A DNA stretch of 64,000 bases. Source: Haloglomus litoreum (GTDB lineage: Archaea; Halobacteriota; Halobacteria; Halobacteriales; Haloarculaceae). Every line of letters starts with the position of its first letter. Position 1 is the stretch's first letter. Of the stretch, positions 34,100 through 42,378 are shown piece after piece. The DNA is taken from contig NZ_CP119988.1 of assembly GCF_029338515.1 (NCBI RefSeq), positions 62,001-126,000 on the forward strand, read 5' to 3'. Both the position numbers and the translations under genes were made by a program. The notes beneath the pieces were generated by a model. It was given only the letters and a program-made list of their open reading frames with translations, made no database searches and had not been told where the DNA came from.

Positions 34100-34101
34100 C
34101 G

Positions 34102-34203
34102 CACCTTTTTCGCCTCGGGTTCCGCGCCGGAGGCGCGGAACCGCTCGGCCAAAAAATCTGCACCAAAAAACCGACACTCGGGCGCTTCGCGCCCTCGTGT
34201 CGG
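34102..34203. repeat. Double-hairpin element, copy 1
   Basis: The order is ACCTTTTTCGCCTCGG, a perfect 11-bp hairpin GGTTCCGCGCC-GGA-GGCGCGGAACC (34118-34142), a linker with two A-runs, then a 15-bp hairpin around TTC (34171-34203) with one 2x2 internal mismatch. It sits directly after the stop of the gene at 33671. The same arrangement with changed but still pairing arms recurs at 38706-38799. It may act as a transcript end or structured RNA. Confidence 0.7.
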
Positions 34204-34521
34204 TGGAAACGGCCTCTCTACGCTCGGCCGTATGCAGGTGACTGTTGCCGTTCCCATGGCACGCCGTTCCCGACTGTCTCGCCTGCGATGTCTGACACTC
34301 GTCCCGTCAGACGCGCTTCCCTCGTGCGGTTTTCACTTTCACTGCGGCAGGCGGGCGTTTATGCACCGTCGCGGCATCCCTCCGAGTGCACACACGCTCC
34401 CTTGCTCCCGGGGTGGTCGGGGCGGTCCCCGCTCCGCTTCCCCGAGGCACTCACCGCTCGCCAGCGACGGCGCTGCGGCGTCGGGCGAAGCTACAACATC
34501 CGCGACCCGGTAGCGCCGCGT
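34204..34521. other. Leader region before ilvA
   Basis: About 320 bp with no convincing gene. TTTCACTTTCAC (34331-34342) precedes a TATA-like GTTTATGC (34357-34364), which would give a leader of some 135 nt before ilvA. The same TTTCACTTTCAC word lies before radA. A 51-codon frame from 34361 to 34513 has an Arg/Ser/Pro-rich product and I do not call it. Confidence 0.45.
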
Positions 34522-35730
34522 ATGCTCGACATCGAGGACGTGCGAGCGGCCCGTGACCGCATCGAGGACGTGGTCCGGCGGACGCCGCTCGACCACTCGC
34601 ACACCTTCTCCCAGCGGACCGGCGCAGAGGTCCATCTCAAACTGGAGAACTTCCAGCGGACGGGTGCGTTCAAGATACGAGGTGCGCTCAACAAGATCCG
34701 GTTGCTCTCCGAGGCCGACCGCGAGGCCGGCGTCGTGACCGCGAGCGCCGGGAACCACGCACAGGGGGTGGCGCTCGCCGCGACGACCGAGGGCGTCGAC
34801 GCGAAGGTGGTGATGCCCGAGCAGGCGCCTATCTCGAAGATCAAGGCGACCCGCTCGTACGGCGCGGAGGTGGTGCTGGCGGGGGCCGACTACGACGCGG
34901 CCGCCGAGCGCGCCCACGAACTCGAGGAAGCCGAGGGTCGCACCTACATCCACGCCTTCGACGACTACGACGTGATGGCCGGGCAGGGGACCATCGGACT
35001 GGAGATCGCCGAGGCGCTGCCCGATGTCGATACCGTCGTCGTCCCCATCGGCGGCGGCGGGCTCATCAGCGGTATCGCGACGGTGCTGAAGGCCGAGACG
35101 GACGCCCGCGTCGTCGGCGTGCAGGCCGAGGGCGCCTCGGCGGTGGCGGAGTCGCTCCGGAAGGGCGCGCCGGTCGAGCGCGAGCGCGTCGACACCATCT
35201 CGGACGGCATCGCGGTCCGGAAGACCGGGGAGAAGACCCTGCCGATCATCCGCCAGCGCGTCGACGAGGTCGTGACCGTCTCGGACGCCGAGACCGCGAA
35301 CGCGCTGGTGGCGCTGCTCGAACGGTCGAAGACGCTCGTCGAGGGCGCCGGTGCGGTCCCACTGGCAGCGCTGGTCGAGCGGGCGTTCGACTACGACGAG
35401 GGCGAGACGGTCGTCACCGCGCTCTGCGGCGGGAACATCGACCTGAACGTGCTCACGACGGTCATCATGCGGGGCCTCGTCGAATCGGGCCGGTACCTCC
35501 GCATCCGGACCGTGCTGAAGGACCGCCCCGGTGCACTGGAGCAGCTCATCGAGGTCATCGCGGACGCCCGCGCGAACATCTACGCCATCCAGCACGACCG
35601 CACCTCGCGGGACATCGAGATGAACGCCGCCGACGTGAAACTGGACCTCGAGACCCGCGGCCACGAGCACGTCGTGGAACTCGTCGACGCGCTGGAGGCA
35701 CACGGCTACGAGGTGGATATCCTGGTCTAG
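34522..35730 (+). CDS. ilvA: Threonine ammonia-lyase (threonine dehydratase)
   Basis: A 402-aa PLP enzyme that converts threonine to 2-oxobutanoate and ammonia, the first step of isoleucine synthesis from threonine. The PLP lysine is in FQRTGAFKIRGA at about residue 50. The Asn/Gly motif is SAGNHAQGVA, the phosphate-binding loop is PIGGGGLISGIA, and LCGGNIDLN lies near residue 310. A C-terminal ACT domain (residues ~325-402, RIRTVLKDRPGALEQLIEVI) would bind a regulatory amino acid. The length fits the short ilvA/tdcB type with one ACT domain. Confidence 0.94.
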   Translation: MLDIEDVRAARDRIEDVVRRTPLDHSHTFSQRTGAEVHLKLENFQRTGAFKIRGALNKIRLLSEADREAGVVTASAGNHAQGVALAATTEGVDAKVVMPEQAPISKIKATRSYGAEVVLAGADYDAAAERAHELEEAEGRTYIHAFDDYDVMAGQGTIGLEIAEALPDVDTVVVPIGGGGLISGIATVLKAETDARVVGVQAEGASAVAESLRKGAPVERERVDTISDGIAVRKTGEKTLPIIRQRVDEVVTVSDAETANALVALLERSKTLVEGAGAVPLAALVERAFDYDEGETVVTALCGGNIDLNVLTTVIMRGLVESGRYLRIRTVLKDRPGALEQLIEVIADARANIYAIQHDRTSRDIEMNAADVKLDLETRGHEHVVELVDALEAHGYEVDILV

Positions 35731-35772
35731 TGGTGGATTGATGAATTAGTGGAACATTTGGGGGTGAAATGC

Positions 35773-36228
35773 TCACTCCCCGCGCTTCTCCACCAGTCCC
35801 AGGCCGTACATCGTCAGCACCTCCTCGTCGCGCTGGTTCGTCGTCGTGACCAGGACGGTCGTGTGGCCGAACTGCGGGTTGTCGCCGGCCTCCTTGTCGA
35901 CGAGTTCGACGTGGACCGAGAGCGTGTCGCCGGCGTAGACGGGCTGGTGCCAGCGGACCTCGTCCATCCCGTTCCCGCCGAGGGTGGCGTTGTCGTTCAT
36001 GTAGCCCTTGACGAGCAGGCGTGCCGAGAGCGCACACGTCAGCCAGCCGCTGGCGATGATGTCGCCGAACATCGACCGCTTCGCGGCCTCCTCGTCGATG
36101 TGGATGGGCTGGGGGTCGTAGCGCTCGGCGAACTCCAGCATCTCCTCCTCGGTGACCTCGACGCTCCCGCAGTCCGTCTCGTGGCCGACCTCTAGGTCCT
36201 CGAAGTAGCGCACGTCTTGCTGTGCCAT
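35773..36228 (-). CDS. MaoC-like (R)-specific enoyl-CoA hydratase family protein
   Basis: A 151-aa hotdog-fold protein. The hydratase motif is seen in YDPQPIHIDEEAAKRSMFGDIIASGWLT at about residues 37-64, with the catalytic Asp-x4-His arrangement (D38-P-Q-P-I-H43) and the overhang GDIIASG. WHQPVYAGDTLSVHVELVDK follows the family. The likely reaction is hydration of enoyl-CoA, possibly in fatty acid or polyhydroxyalkanoate metabolism. It is divergent from radA, 231 bp away. Confidence 0.88.
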   Translation of the reverse strand: MAQQDVRYFEDLEVGHETDCGSVEVTEEEMLEFAERYDPQPIHIDEEAAKRSMFGDIIASGWLTCALSARLLVKGYMNDNATLGGNGMDEVRWHQPVYAGDTLSVHVELVDKEAGDNPQFGHTTVLVTTTNQRDEEVLTMYGLGLVEKRGE

Positions 36229-36400
36229 ACCACGCCGCTGACTGTGGCTGGTAATGAATATTGGGGCTTCCGTGAACGGTCTTGATGGATGTCGCCGCGA
36301 TGTTCTTCTCTGTAAACCGGCGCGTTCCTCCCGCCGCTGGCGGCGCTTCCCGGGTGAACCTTCGGGTCGGGTCCGGTCCCGGCACCGTTCCGTCCGGCAG

Positions 36401-36436
36401 TTTCACTTTCACCTACCTGTTGACGAGACTTTATAT
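36401..36436 (+). promoter_or_regulatory. radA promoter (TTTCACTTTCAC plus TATA box)
   Basis: TTTATAT (36430-36436) ends 24 bp before the radA ATG, giving a near-leaderless start. TTTCACTTTCAC at 36401-36412 is also found before a TATA-like box upstream of ilvA, so it may be a shared activator or BRE-type element. Confidence 0.65.
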
Positions 36437-36459
36437 GATGGGGGGCACAACGCCAGGGT

Positions 36460-37494
36460 ATGTCGACGACTGCTGACCTGGAGGAGCTGCCCGGTGTCGG
36501 ACCAGCGACCGCGGACAAGCTCAAGGAGAACGGCTACGACTCGTATCAGAGCATCGCCGTCGCGAGCCCCGCCGAGCTCTCGAACAAGGCCGACGTGGGC
36601 GAGTCCTCCGCCTCCGACATCATCAACGCCGCCCGTGACGCCGCCGACATCGGCGGCTTCGAGACCGGGGCGGACGTGCTGAGCCGGCGCGAGGAGATCG
36701 GCAAGCTCCAGTTCCTCATCGACGAGGTGGACGAGCTGATGGGCGGCGGCGTCGAGACCCAGTCCATCACCGAGGTGTACGGCGAGTTCGGCGCCGGGAA
36801 GTCCCAGGTCACCCACCAGCTCGCGGTCAACGTCCAGCTCCCCCAGGAGTACGGCGGGCTGGAGGGGCGGGCCATCTTCATCGACAGCGAGGACACGTTC
36901 CGGCCCGAGCGCATCGACGAGATGGTCCGCGGGCTGCCCGAGGACGCCATCGAGGCGGCGATGGAGGCCCGCGAGATCGAGGGCGGCGCGAACGACGAGG
37001 ATGCGCTCGAGGCACTCGTCGAGGACGTCCTCGACAAGATCCACGTCGCGAAGGCGTTCAACTCCAACCACCAGATCCTGCTGGCCGAGAAGGCCCAGGA
37101 GATCGCCAACGAGTACGAGGACGACGAGTACCCCGTCCGGCTCCTCTGTGTGGACTCGCTGACGGCGCACTTCCGCGCGGAGTACGTCGGCCGCGGTGAA
37201 CTGGCCAACCGCCAGCAGAAGCTCAACAAGCACCTCCACGACCTCGACCGCGTCGGCAACCTCTACAACACGGCGGTCATCGTCACGAACCAGGTCCAGT
37301 CGAACCCGGACGCCTTCTTCGGTGACCCGACGAAACCCATCGGCGGCAACATCCTCGGCCACAAGTCGACCTTCCGGGTCTACCTGAAGAAGTCCAAGCA
37401 GGACAAGCGCATCGTCAAGCTCGTCGACGCGCCCAACCTCCCCGACGGCGAGGCCGTCATGCGCGTCAAGGGCGAGGGCCTCAAGCCCGAGTGA
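36460..37494 (+). CDS. radA: DNA repair and recombination protein RadA
   Basis: The archaeal recombinase, which forms filaments on single-stranded DNA and drives strand exchange. It is 344 aa, the family's usual length. A helix-hairpin-helix N-domain ([12 protein letters not shown]) is at residues 9-22. Walker [10 protein letters not shown] is at 108-116, Walker B is [12 protein letters not shown], and the L2/C-terminal DNA-binding part has [21 protein letters not shown]. No intein is present. The GGGG-rich leader is very short. Confidence 0.98.
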   Translation: MSTTADLEELPGVGPATADKLKENGYDSYQSIAVASPAELSNKADVGESSASDIINAARDAADIGGFETGADVLSRREEIGKLQFLIDEVDELMGGGVETQSITEVYGEFGAGKSQVTHQLAVNVQLPQEYGGLEGRAIFIDSEDTFRPERIDEMVRGLPEDAIEAAMEAREIEGGANDEDALEALVEDVLDKIHVAKAFNSNHQILLAEKAQEIANEYEDDEYPVRLLCVDSLTAHFRAEYVGRGELANRQQKLNKHLHDLDRVGNLYNTAVIVTNQVQSNPDAFFGDPTKPIGGNILGHKSTFRVYLKKSKQDKRIVKLVDAPNLPDGEAVMRVKGEGLKPE

Positions 37495-37532
37495 CGGTCG
37501 CGTAACTCCTCGGAACCGTTCTGCTGCTCGTC

Positions 37533-38588
37533 TCAGGGTGTGAGCCGCTGGACCCGGAGCCACTCGATACTCGGCCCGCCTGCGTCGTCCGCCGTGCCGT
37601 CGACCAGCGCGAACACCATCTCCTTGCGGACGCCGTGCGCGAGTCGCACGTCGAGCGCGAGGTCCCGCGGCGCGAACGCGTGCTCGCCCGGGAGCACGCG
37701 GACGAGGAGTTCGGAGTGCCCGAGGTTCTCGACGCTCTCGACCGCGGCGTAGGTCCGGAAGTCGGCGCCGAACTTGAAGCCCGTCTTCGGGACGACGCCG
37801 CGGTCCCGGAGCGCCGTGTAGACCGCCAGTCGGCGGTCGAATCGGTCGCCCTCCGCCTCGCGTCCCCGGGCGATGACGGCCGCGCGGCCATCGGGTTCGT
37901 CGCCCGCCTCGATGTCGAGTACGCCGTCGCCCGCGAGGTACGCGGCCTCGACGAGCGAGAGCTGGACGGCGTCGTCGTCGCGGTCGAGCGGCTGGCCGTA
38001 GAATCCCTGCTCGTACAGTGCCTCCGGTGGGTCCCAGGCCACGACGCGGTCGCCCAGCAGGGTCGCCTCGACGCCGGTCGGCGGCGCGTGGTCGGTGGTC
38101 CCCTCGACGGGTGCCCGGGACGTGTCGAGGTAGGTGATCTCGGACTCCTCGTCGACGACCGCGAGGACACCGCCGTCGAGCCCGTCCGCCGGGATGGTCG
38201 TCCGCTCGCCGACGACGTGGACCCGGTGCTCGACGACGCCGTCCCAGGGCCCCTTCCCGCGCGGGTAGACGAGGAAGTCGGCCGCGTCGTCGGGGCCGAC
38301 GGCGTCGCTCCAGCCCTCGCGCGTGGGCGAGCAGTAGAACCCGCGGTCGCGGAGGTCCTTGTAGACGAGAAAGCGAACCGCGAGGCCGTCACCGACACTC
38401 AGATACTCGCGGAACCCCCGGCCGTCGACCGAATCGAGGTCGCCCCGATAGAGCAGGTGCGCGGCCTCGACCGGCGCGAGGTCCAGCGCGGCGCCCGCTG
38501 GCCGGCCGTAGCCGCGCGAGTCGTAGAACCGCTCGCGGGCGTTGGCCGGCACCCGGACGATATCGTCCGTGCGTGTCTGTCCCTCCAT
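37533..38588 (-). CDS. endA: tRNA-splicing endonuclease (fused two-repeat form)
   Basis: A 351-aa protein that removes introns from pre-tRNA and pre-rRNA by cutting bulge-helix-bulge motifs. The two halves are homologous. The second carries the catalytic residues: Tyr in FGADFRTYAAVE, His in NLGHSELLVR, Lys in HGVRKEMVFALV. The first half keeps the fold (FLVYKDLRDRGFYC) but lacks the triad, as expected for the euryarchaeal alpha-prime homodimer type. The MITE-like element ends 63 bp upstream of its start. Confidence 0.95.
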   Translation of the reverse strand: MEGQTRTDDIVRVPANARERFYDSRGYGRPAGAALDLAPVEAAHLLYRGDLDSVDGRGFREYLSVGDGLAVRFLVYKDLRDRGFYCSPTREGWSDAVGPDDAADFLVYPRGKGPWDGVVEHRVHVVGERTTIPADGLDGGVLAVVDEESEITYLDTSRAPVEGTTDHAPPTGVEATLLGDRVVAWDPPEALYEQGFYGQPLDRDDDAVQLSLVEAAYLAGDGVLDIEAGDEPDGRAAVIARGREAEGDRFDRRLAVYTALRDRGVVPKTGFKFGADFRTYAAVESVENLGHSELLVRVLPGEHAFAPRDLALDVRLAHGVRKEMVFALVDGTADDAGGPSIEWLRVQRLTP

Positions 38589-38650
38589 GGCCGGCCGTTC
38601 GCCTCGCCACGCATAGCGATGACGGTGTGTGGACCGTCCGTCACGGCCCT

Positions 38651-38893
38651 GTTGAAATCCTCAGTCTGTGACCGTTCGTCGAGGCCGTGCTGGATACAGA
38701 GCGCGACCTTTTTCCGCCTCGGGTTCGCCTCCGGCGAACCACTCGGCGCAAAAACGTCGATGAAAAAGGCGGACGGCTCGGCCTTCGGCCTCGCCGTCCG
38801 GGAACCGCGCTCGCTCCGCTCGCGCGGACGCTGGTGCTGACTACATCCTCTGTATCTTGCACGGCTATACTGTCAGCTGTTGAGGATTTCAAC
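38651..38893. mobile_element. 243-bp MITE-like element with terminal inverted repeats
   Basis: The ends are GTTGAAATCCTCA (38651-38663) and its exact inverse TGAGGATTTCAAC (38881-38893). Farther in, GCCGTGCTGGATACAGAG (38684-38701) is matched in 16 of 18 bases by the inverse of 38848-38865. No transposase frame fits inside. It encloses the second copy of the double-hairpin element. No clear target duplication is visible. The right end forms the last codons and the stop of the zinc-finger gene at 38873-39712. Confidence 0.7.
38706..38799. repeat. Double-hairpin element, copy 2
   Basis: ACCTTTTTCCGCCTCGG is followed by the perfect hairpin GGTTCGCC-TCC-GGCGAACC (38722-38740). An A-rich linker and then the hairpin GGACGGCTCGGCC-TTC-GGCCTCGCCGTCC (38771-38799) follow, with the same 2x2 mismatch at the same place as copy 1. 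Arm sequences differ from copy 1 but still pair, while the flanks and loop are conserved. Confidence 0.7.
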
Positions 38894-39712
38894 GGAGTCT
38901 CCTTCACGGGTGCCTGTCCCGCCCGGTTCAGGCACCTCCTCGCAGCCGGCGGCCAGACAGCGTTCCCCGCCGTCACCCGCCCGCGGTTCGTACGTCGGGA
39001 GGCCACAGCCACACTCGCCGGCCAGCACGCCGTCGGGGACGGTGGCCGAGAACGTGCAGTCGGGGTAGGCGTCACAGCCCAGGATGAGCCCGCCCCGGCG
39101 GAGCACGCGCAGCGGCTCGCCGCAGTCCGGGCAGTCGAACTCGGCGTCGAACGCGGCAGTGACGGCCCGGTCGAGCGACTCGCAGGTCCGGTCCAGACAG
39201 ACGGTGAACGCGTGGCCGCGCTCGACCCGGAACCGAGGGAGGCCACAGTCCGGACACGACTCCTCCGTGACGGTCGCACCCGCCGGCAGGCCGTAGCGTG
39301 CCTCGCACGCCACGCACGCGACCCCGCCGGTGTCCCGGACGAGCGTGCCGCCGCAGTCGCAGGTCCCGACCGGTTCGCCCGACGCCGAGGTCGGGTGCGT
39401 CTCGCGTGCGGCAGCATCGACCCGGACCCGGAGGCGACTGTCCCCATCGACCGCGGTGACGACCGTCCGGTCGCCGTCGGCGCTCGCGGGGCGCTCGCGC
39501 TCGACGGTCACGTGTTCGGGCCGTGTGAGCCACGCGACGGGCTGGTAGCCGCTCGCGTCGTGGACGAGCGTGGTCCCGTCGGGTTTGACGACGGTGACGA
39601 GCCGGCCGTGCTGCTTGCGCTCGGGCCGCCACGCGCCATCACCGCCGCTGTTCGTGAAGAAGGTGGTCGTGCTCTCCCCCGCGATGACCCTGACCGCTTC
39701 GGTGTCGGGCAT
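38873..39712 (-). CDS. Zinc-finger protein with NucS-like N-domain and topoisomerase-type C4 fingers
   Basis: A 279-aa protein. The N-terminal ~70 residues (GRLVTVVKPDGTTLVHDASG, QPVAWLTRPEHVTVER) resemble the DNA-binding N-domain of NucS/DUF91 endonucleases, but the nuclease domain is missing. From ~115 on there are several Cys4 units like the topoisomerase I zinc fingers: CDCGGTLV...CVAC, CPDCGLPRF...CLDRTC, and CPDCGEPL...GCDAYPDC. A role in DNA binding or repair is likely. The final residues VEILNS and the stop lie in the terminal repeat of a MITE-like element, so the C terminus may have been rewritten by its insertion. Confidence 0.75.
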   Translation of the reverse strand: MPDTEAVRVIAGESTTTFFTNSGGDGAWRPERKQHGRLVTVVKPDGTTLVHDASGYQPVAWLTRPEHVTVERERPASADGDRTVVTAVDGDSRLRVRVDAAARETHPTSASGEPVGTCDCGGTLVRDTGGVACVACEARYGLPAGATVTEESCPDCGLPRFRVERGHAFTVCLDRTCESLDRAVTAAFDAEFDCPDCGEPLRVLRRGGLILGCDAYPDCTFSATVPDGVLAGECGCGLPTYEPRAGDGGERCLAAGCEEVPEPGGTGTREGDSVEILNS

Positions 39713-39807
39713 GGGGTGGTTGCCCGCGTCCCCCTATTTCAACTTGCGCCGACGACACCGGGTCTGGGAAGTGCGTTCGTACTCCCGCCCGACGACAAGG
39801 GCTCCGA

Positions 39808-40190
39808 CGAAGCCCTCGCGCTCTCGTGCCGCCGCGACTCGCTGCGGTCCTCGGCCTCACTGTGTTCGGCCTGCGGTCCTTGCTTCGTCGGGGCGACGAC
39901 GAGAGCGCTCGCCCTTCGAGTCCGCCAGGGACGTGGACCGTATCACGGGCGCTGTGCCCCTGCCCTTCCCCAGGTTGCGTGGGTTCGGCGGCAAGCGCCT
40001 CACCACGCGCTCCCGGCCCAGGAACGGTTGCTTGCCCGGCTGGTTCCGGGAACAGGAAGCGCGCCAGCGGCCCCACCGTGGAGGCCGCTCGCGCTAGCGA
40101 GCGTGCCGGAACACATCCGCCGCTGGCGCGGGGAGGGGTGGGGGCGCTAGCACTCCGCCGGAACCACCACGCCCGGACGCTCGGTGCAAC
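39808..40190. repeat. Dispersed gene-free repeat, copy 2 (interior inverted)
   Basis: It begins ACGAAGCCCTCGCGCTCTCG, as in the other copies. The following core is in the opposite orientation relative to copies 1 and 3: the reverse complement carries CCTGGGGAAGGGCAGGG, CCGGGAGCGCGTGG and GCGGAGTGCTAG in the same order as copy 1. This implies an internal inversion or an insertion in reverse. The right end is not well defined. Confidence 0.65.
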
Positions 40191-40223
40191 CAGCAACAGG
40201 GTGGGACTGAAAGGGGCCGGCCG

Positions 40224-40457
40224 GCTGGCCGGCGAAGCCGGCCAGCTATTCATTTCTCGGCGGAGCCGAGAAATCGCTCGACGAAGCACGGCGTTCGGGA
40301 GAGCGAAGCTCTCCCGCAGCCCATCAGAAATCGAATATTTCTGAGGACGACGCAAGCACTGCACCGAGCGACCGCAGGGAGCGAGGGAAGCGCGTGGTTC
40401 GAGAGACGCCGGCGGCGTCTCTCGTCATCCCGAAAGGCGGCTCTGCCGCCTTTCGGG
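40224..40457. repeat. Chain of six hairpins
   Basis: Successive inverted repeats: GCTGGCCGGC-GAA-inverse (40224-40246), ATTTCTCGGC-GGA-inverse (40252-40274), GGGAGAGC-GAA-inverse (40297-40315), TCAGAAAT-5-inverse (40324-40344), GAGAGACGCC-GGC-inverse (40401-40423), CCCGAAAGGCGG-5-inverse (40429-40457). All stems are perfect, and four have 3-base loops. Similar short hairpins occur in repeat copies 1 and 3. Confidence 0.8.
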
Positions 40458-40597
40458 CGACAGCGAGCCGCGCGAGTCGAGCGGGCGGGGGCTTTCAGCA
40501 GGAGCCGGAATCTCCAATTGGATGCCGAATTATCTGATTGATTGGGGAATCCCCCGGGATAATAGCAGATAAATCGATTAGGGACAGGATATCTTGA

Positions 40598-42205
40598 TTA
40601 TCCTTTCCGCGGACTCTCCAGCTCGATGTCCAGCCCGTCCAGCACCTCCTTCGCCTCCTCGCGTTTCTCCTGGTGCTCTTCGAGGAACTCCTCCATCAGG
40701 ACCGCGGCCTGCTCCTTGCAGTCGCCACAGAGGCGTTCGCCGCCGACGCACTCCTCGTACACCTCGGTCGCGAACTCGTCGTCGTCGCCGGCCAGCAGGT
40801 ACGCATAGAGTTCGTACACCGGGCACTCGTCGGCCTCGCCGCCGAGTTCGCGCTGCTCCTCGGCGGTCTCGCGCCCGCCCGTCGCGGCGGATTTGACCTT
40901 GTCGTACCCCTCCTCGGGGTCGTCGAGCAGCGAGATGTGGCTCGCGGGCACCGACGAGGACATCTTCCCGCCGGTGAGCCCGGTCATGAAGCGGTGGTAG
41001 ACCGAGGAGGGCGGCTGGAAGCCGTAGCCGCCGTGCTCGACCTCGACCTCGCGGGCGAGGTCCTCGGCGGCCGCGCGGTCCATGTCGAAGGCGTCGACGT
41101 GGCCCTCGAAGACGCGTTTCTCGCCCTCGACGGCGTCGATGAGTGCCTCGAACGCCTCGTCGGTCGCGTTCCGGTCGAGGAAGCGGACGCGCGGGCGGAG
41201 TGGTTCCTTCCCGGCGGCGTCGAGGCTCTCGACGGCGCCCGCCCGAGCCTCGGAGGCGTCGGCGTGCTCGCGGAGCCAGTCGGCCGCGTCCTCACACCGG
41301 ACGGGGTCGTCCCCGTCGCGCTCGGCCTCCAGCGCCTCGTACGCCCGTGCGAGCAACTCGCGCTCGTCGTCGTCGACCTCGAAACTCGCGTACCCCTCGG
41401 TCACCTTGAAGAACCGCATCCGCGCCGCGAGGTCGCGTGCAAGCCGCATGTGCGGGTCCTGGTCCGGGCCGACCGGGATGACCGTCGGTCGCGGTTTCTC
41501 CAGCTGCGGGTAGAGGATGTCGGCCATCTGCGTGACCACGCTCTGCATGTAGGAGACCTCCGTCTCGCCGTCGAAGTCGTAGATCGCCGACAGCTCGGAG
41601 AAGTTCGCCTTCGTCCCGAGTTCGAACGCGAGGTCCTGCACCTCGCGGTTGGTGGACTGGCGGTAGAGCTCGCCCTGCTCGGGGTCGAACCCGAGCGCGA
41701 GCAGCGAGAGCAGGTACGAGCGCGTGTGCTCGTCGATTTCGTCCCACGAGAGCCCGCGTGCGGCGTGGGCCTCGAGGTCGGCGATGAGGCCGAACGCGTC
41801 GGCGCCGCGCTCCTGGTGCCAGATGATCTCGTCGAAGACCATCTTGTGACCGATGTGGGGGTCGCCGGTGGGCATGAACCCCGACAGGACGGCGGCGTCG
41901 GCGGGCTCGTCCGGCCCGGTGGTGTCATTGCGCATCGCCTCGGCCACGCGGCCGTAGTCGCGGTGGCCGAAGATGACGCCCCGGCGCATCAGGTAGTGGG
42001 GCTCGGGGACCTCGGGGAGGACCTCGTCGAACTCCTCGATGCCGAACTCCTCGAACAGTTTCCGGTAGTCGCCGACGGTCGAGGACCCCCACGGGTCCAG
42101 CGCGACGTCGTCCGCCCCTGCTGCGCTCCCTCCGTCCGTCAGCGGTGTCGCCGGCCGGTCGGAGGGAGGCGTGTCGTCGCTCCCGTGAGTGTCGTCGTCG
42201 GTCAT
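40598..42205 (-). CDS. trpS: Tryptophan-tRNA ligase
   Basis: A class I aminoacyl-tRNA synthetase of 535 aa that charges tRNA-Trp. The HIGH motif reads GFMPTGDPHIGHK near residue 115, and the KMSKS motif reads GGKMSSSVPAS near residue 408. An acidic, low-complexity N-terminal extension of about 38 residues and internal acidic insertions account for the length over bacterial TrpRS, as is common in haloarchaea. The ATG at 42205 was chosen. It is divergent from serA, 173 bp away. Confidence 0.95.
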   Translation of the reverse strand: MTDDDTHGSDDTPPSDRPATPLTDGGSAAGADDVALDPWGSSTVGDYRKLFEEFGIEEFDEVLPEVPEPHYLMRRGVIFGHRDYGRVAEAMRNDTTGPDEPADAAVLSGFMPTGDPHIGHKMVFDEIIWHQERGADAFGLIADLEAHAARGLSWDEIDEHTRSYLLSLLALGFDPEQGELYRQSTNREVQDLAFELGTKANFSELSAIYDFDGETEVSYMQSVVTQMADILYPQLEKPRPTVIPVGPDQDPHMRLARDLAARMRFFKVTEGYASFEVDDDERELLARAYEALEAERDGDDPVRCEDAADWLREHADASEARAGAVESLDAAGKEPLRPRVRFLDRNATDEAFEALIDAVEGEKRVFEGHVDAFDMDRAAAEDLAREVEVEHGGYGFQPPSSVYHRFMTGLTGGKMSSSVPASHISLLDDPEEGYDKVKSAATGGRETAEEQRELGGEADECPVYELYAYLLAGDDDEFATEVYEECVGGERLCGDCKEQAAVLMEEFLEEHQEKREEAKEVLDGLDIELESPRKG

Positions 42206-42348
42206 CCGTTCGGTCTGACGGTCGGCGTGTCGCCGCAAAAAGCGTTCGTTCGGGTGGTGCGTGGTGGCACGTGGCCGCGCCGGGGTCCTCGAAGATGTGG
42301 GATGTCCACACACCACTCGCGCTGGCGAGGCGTGTCGGGAACGGAAGG

Positions 42349-42356
42349 GTTTACCG
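42349..42356 (+). promoter_or_regulatory. Probable serA TATA element
   Basis: GGTTTACC lies 23-30 bp before the serA ATG at 42379. It is weak but correctly spaced for a leaderless transcript. Confidence 0.45.
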
Positions 42357-42378
42357 CCACGGAATGGACTGCTCGCGC

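Larger units (their letters stand above)
39713..40597. other. Gene-free repeat-rich gap before trpS 3' end
   Basis: 885 bp without a convincing gene. It contains dispersed repeat copy 2 (39808-about 40190), a chain of perfect hairpins (40224-40457) and an AT-richer stretch at 40510-40590 that would follow the trpS stop. Open frames here are long only because of base composition. Confidence 0.7.

Noticed and set aside
34361..34513. 51-codon frame upstream of ilvA as a leader peptide
   Set aside because: The product is Arg/Ser/Pro-rich without a run of Ile/Val/Thr codons, and no attenuator structure is evident.
38651..38893. Target-site duplication flanking the MITE-like element
   Set aside because: Flanks (GGCCCT and GGAGTCT) do not match, so no duplication can be claimed.
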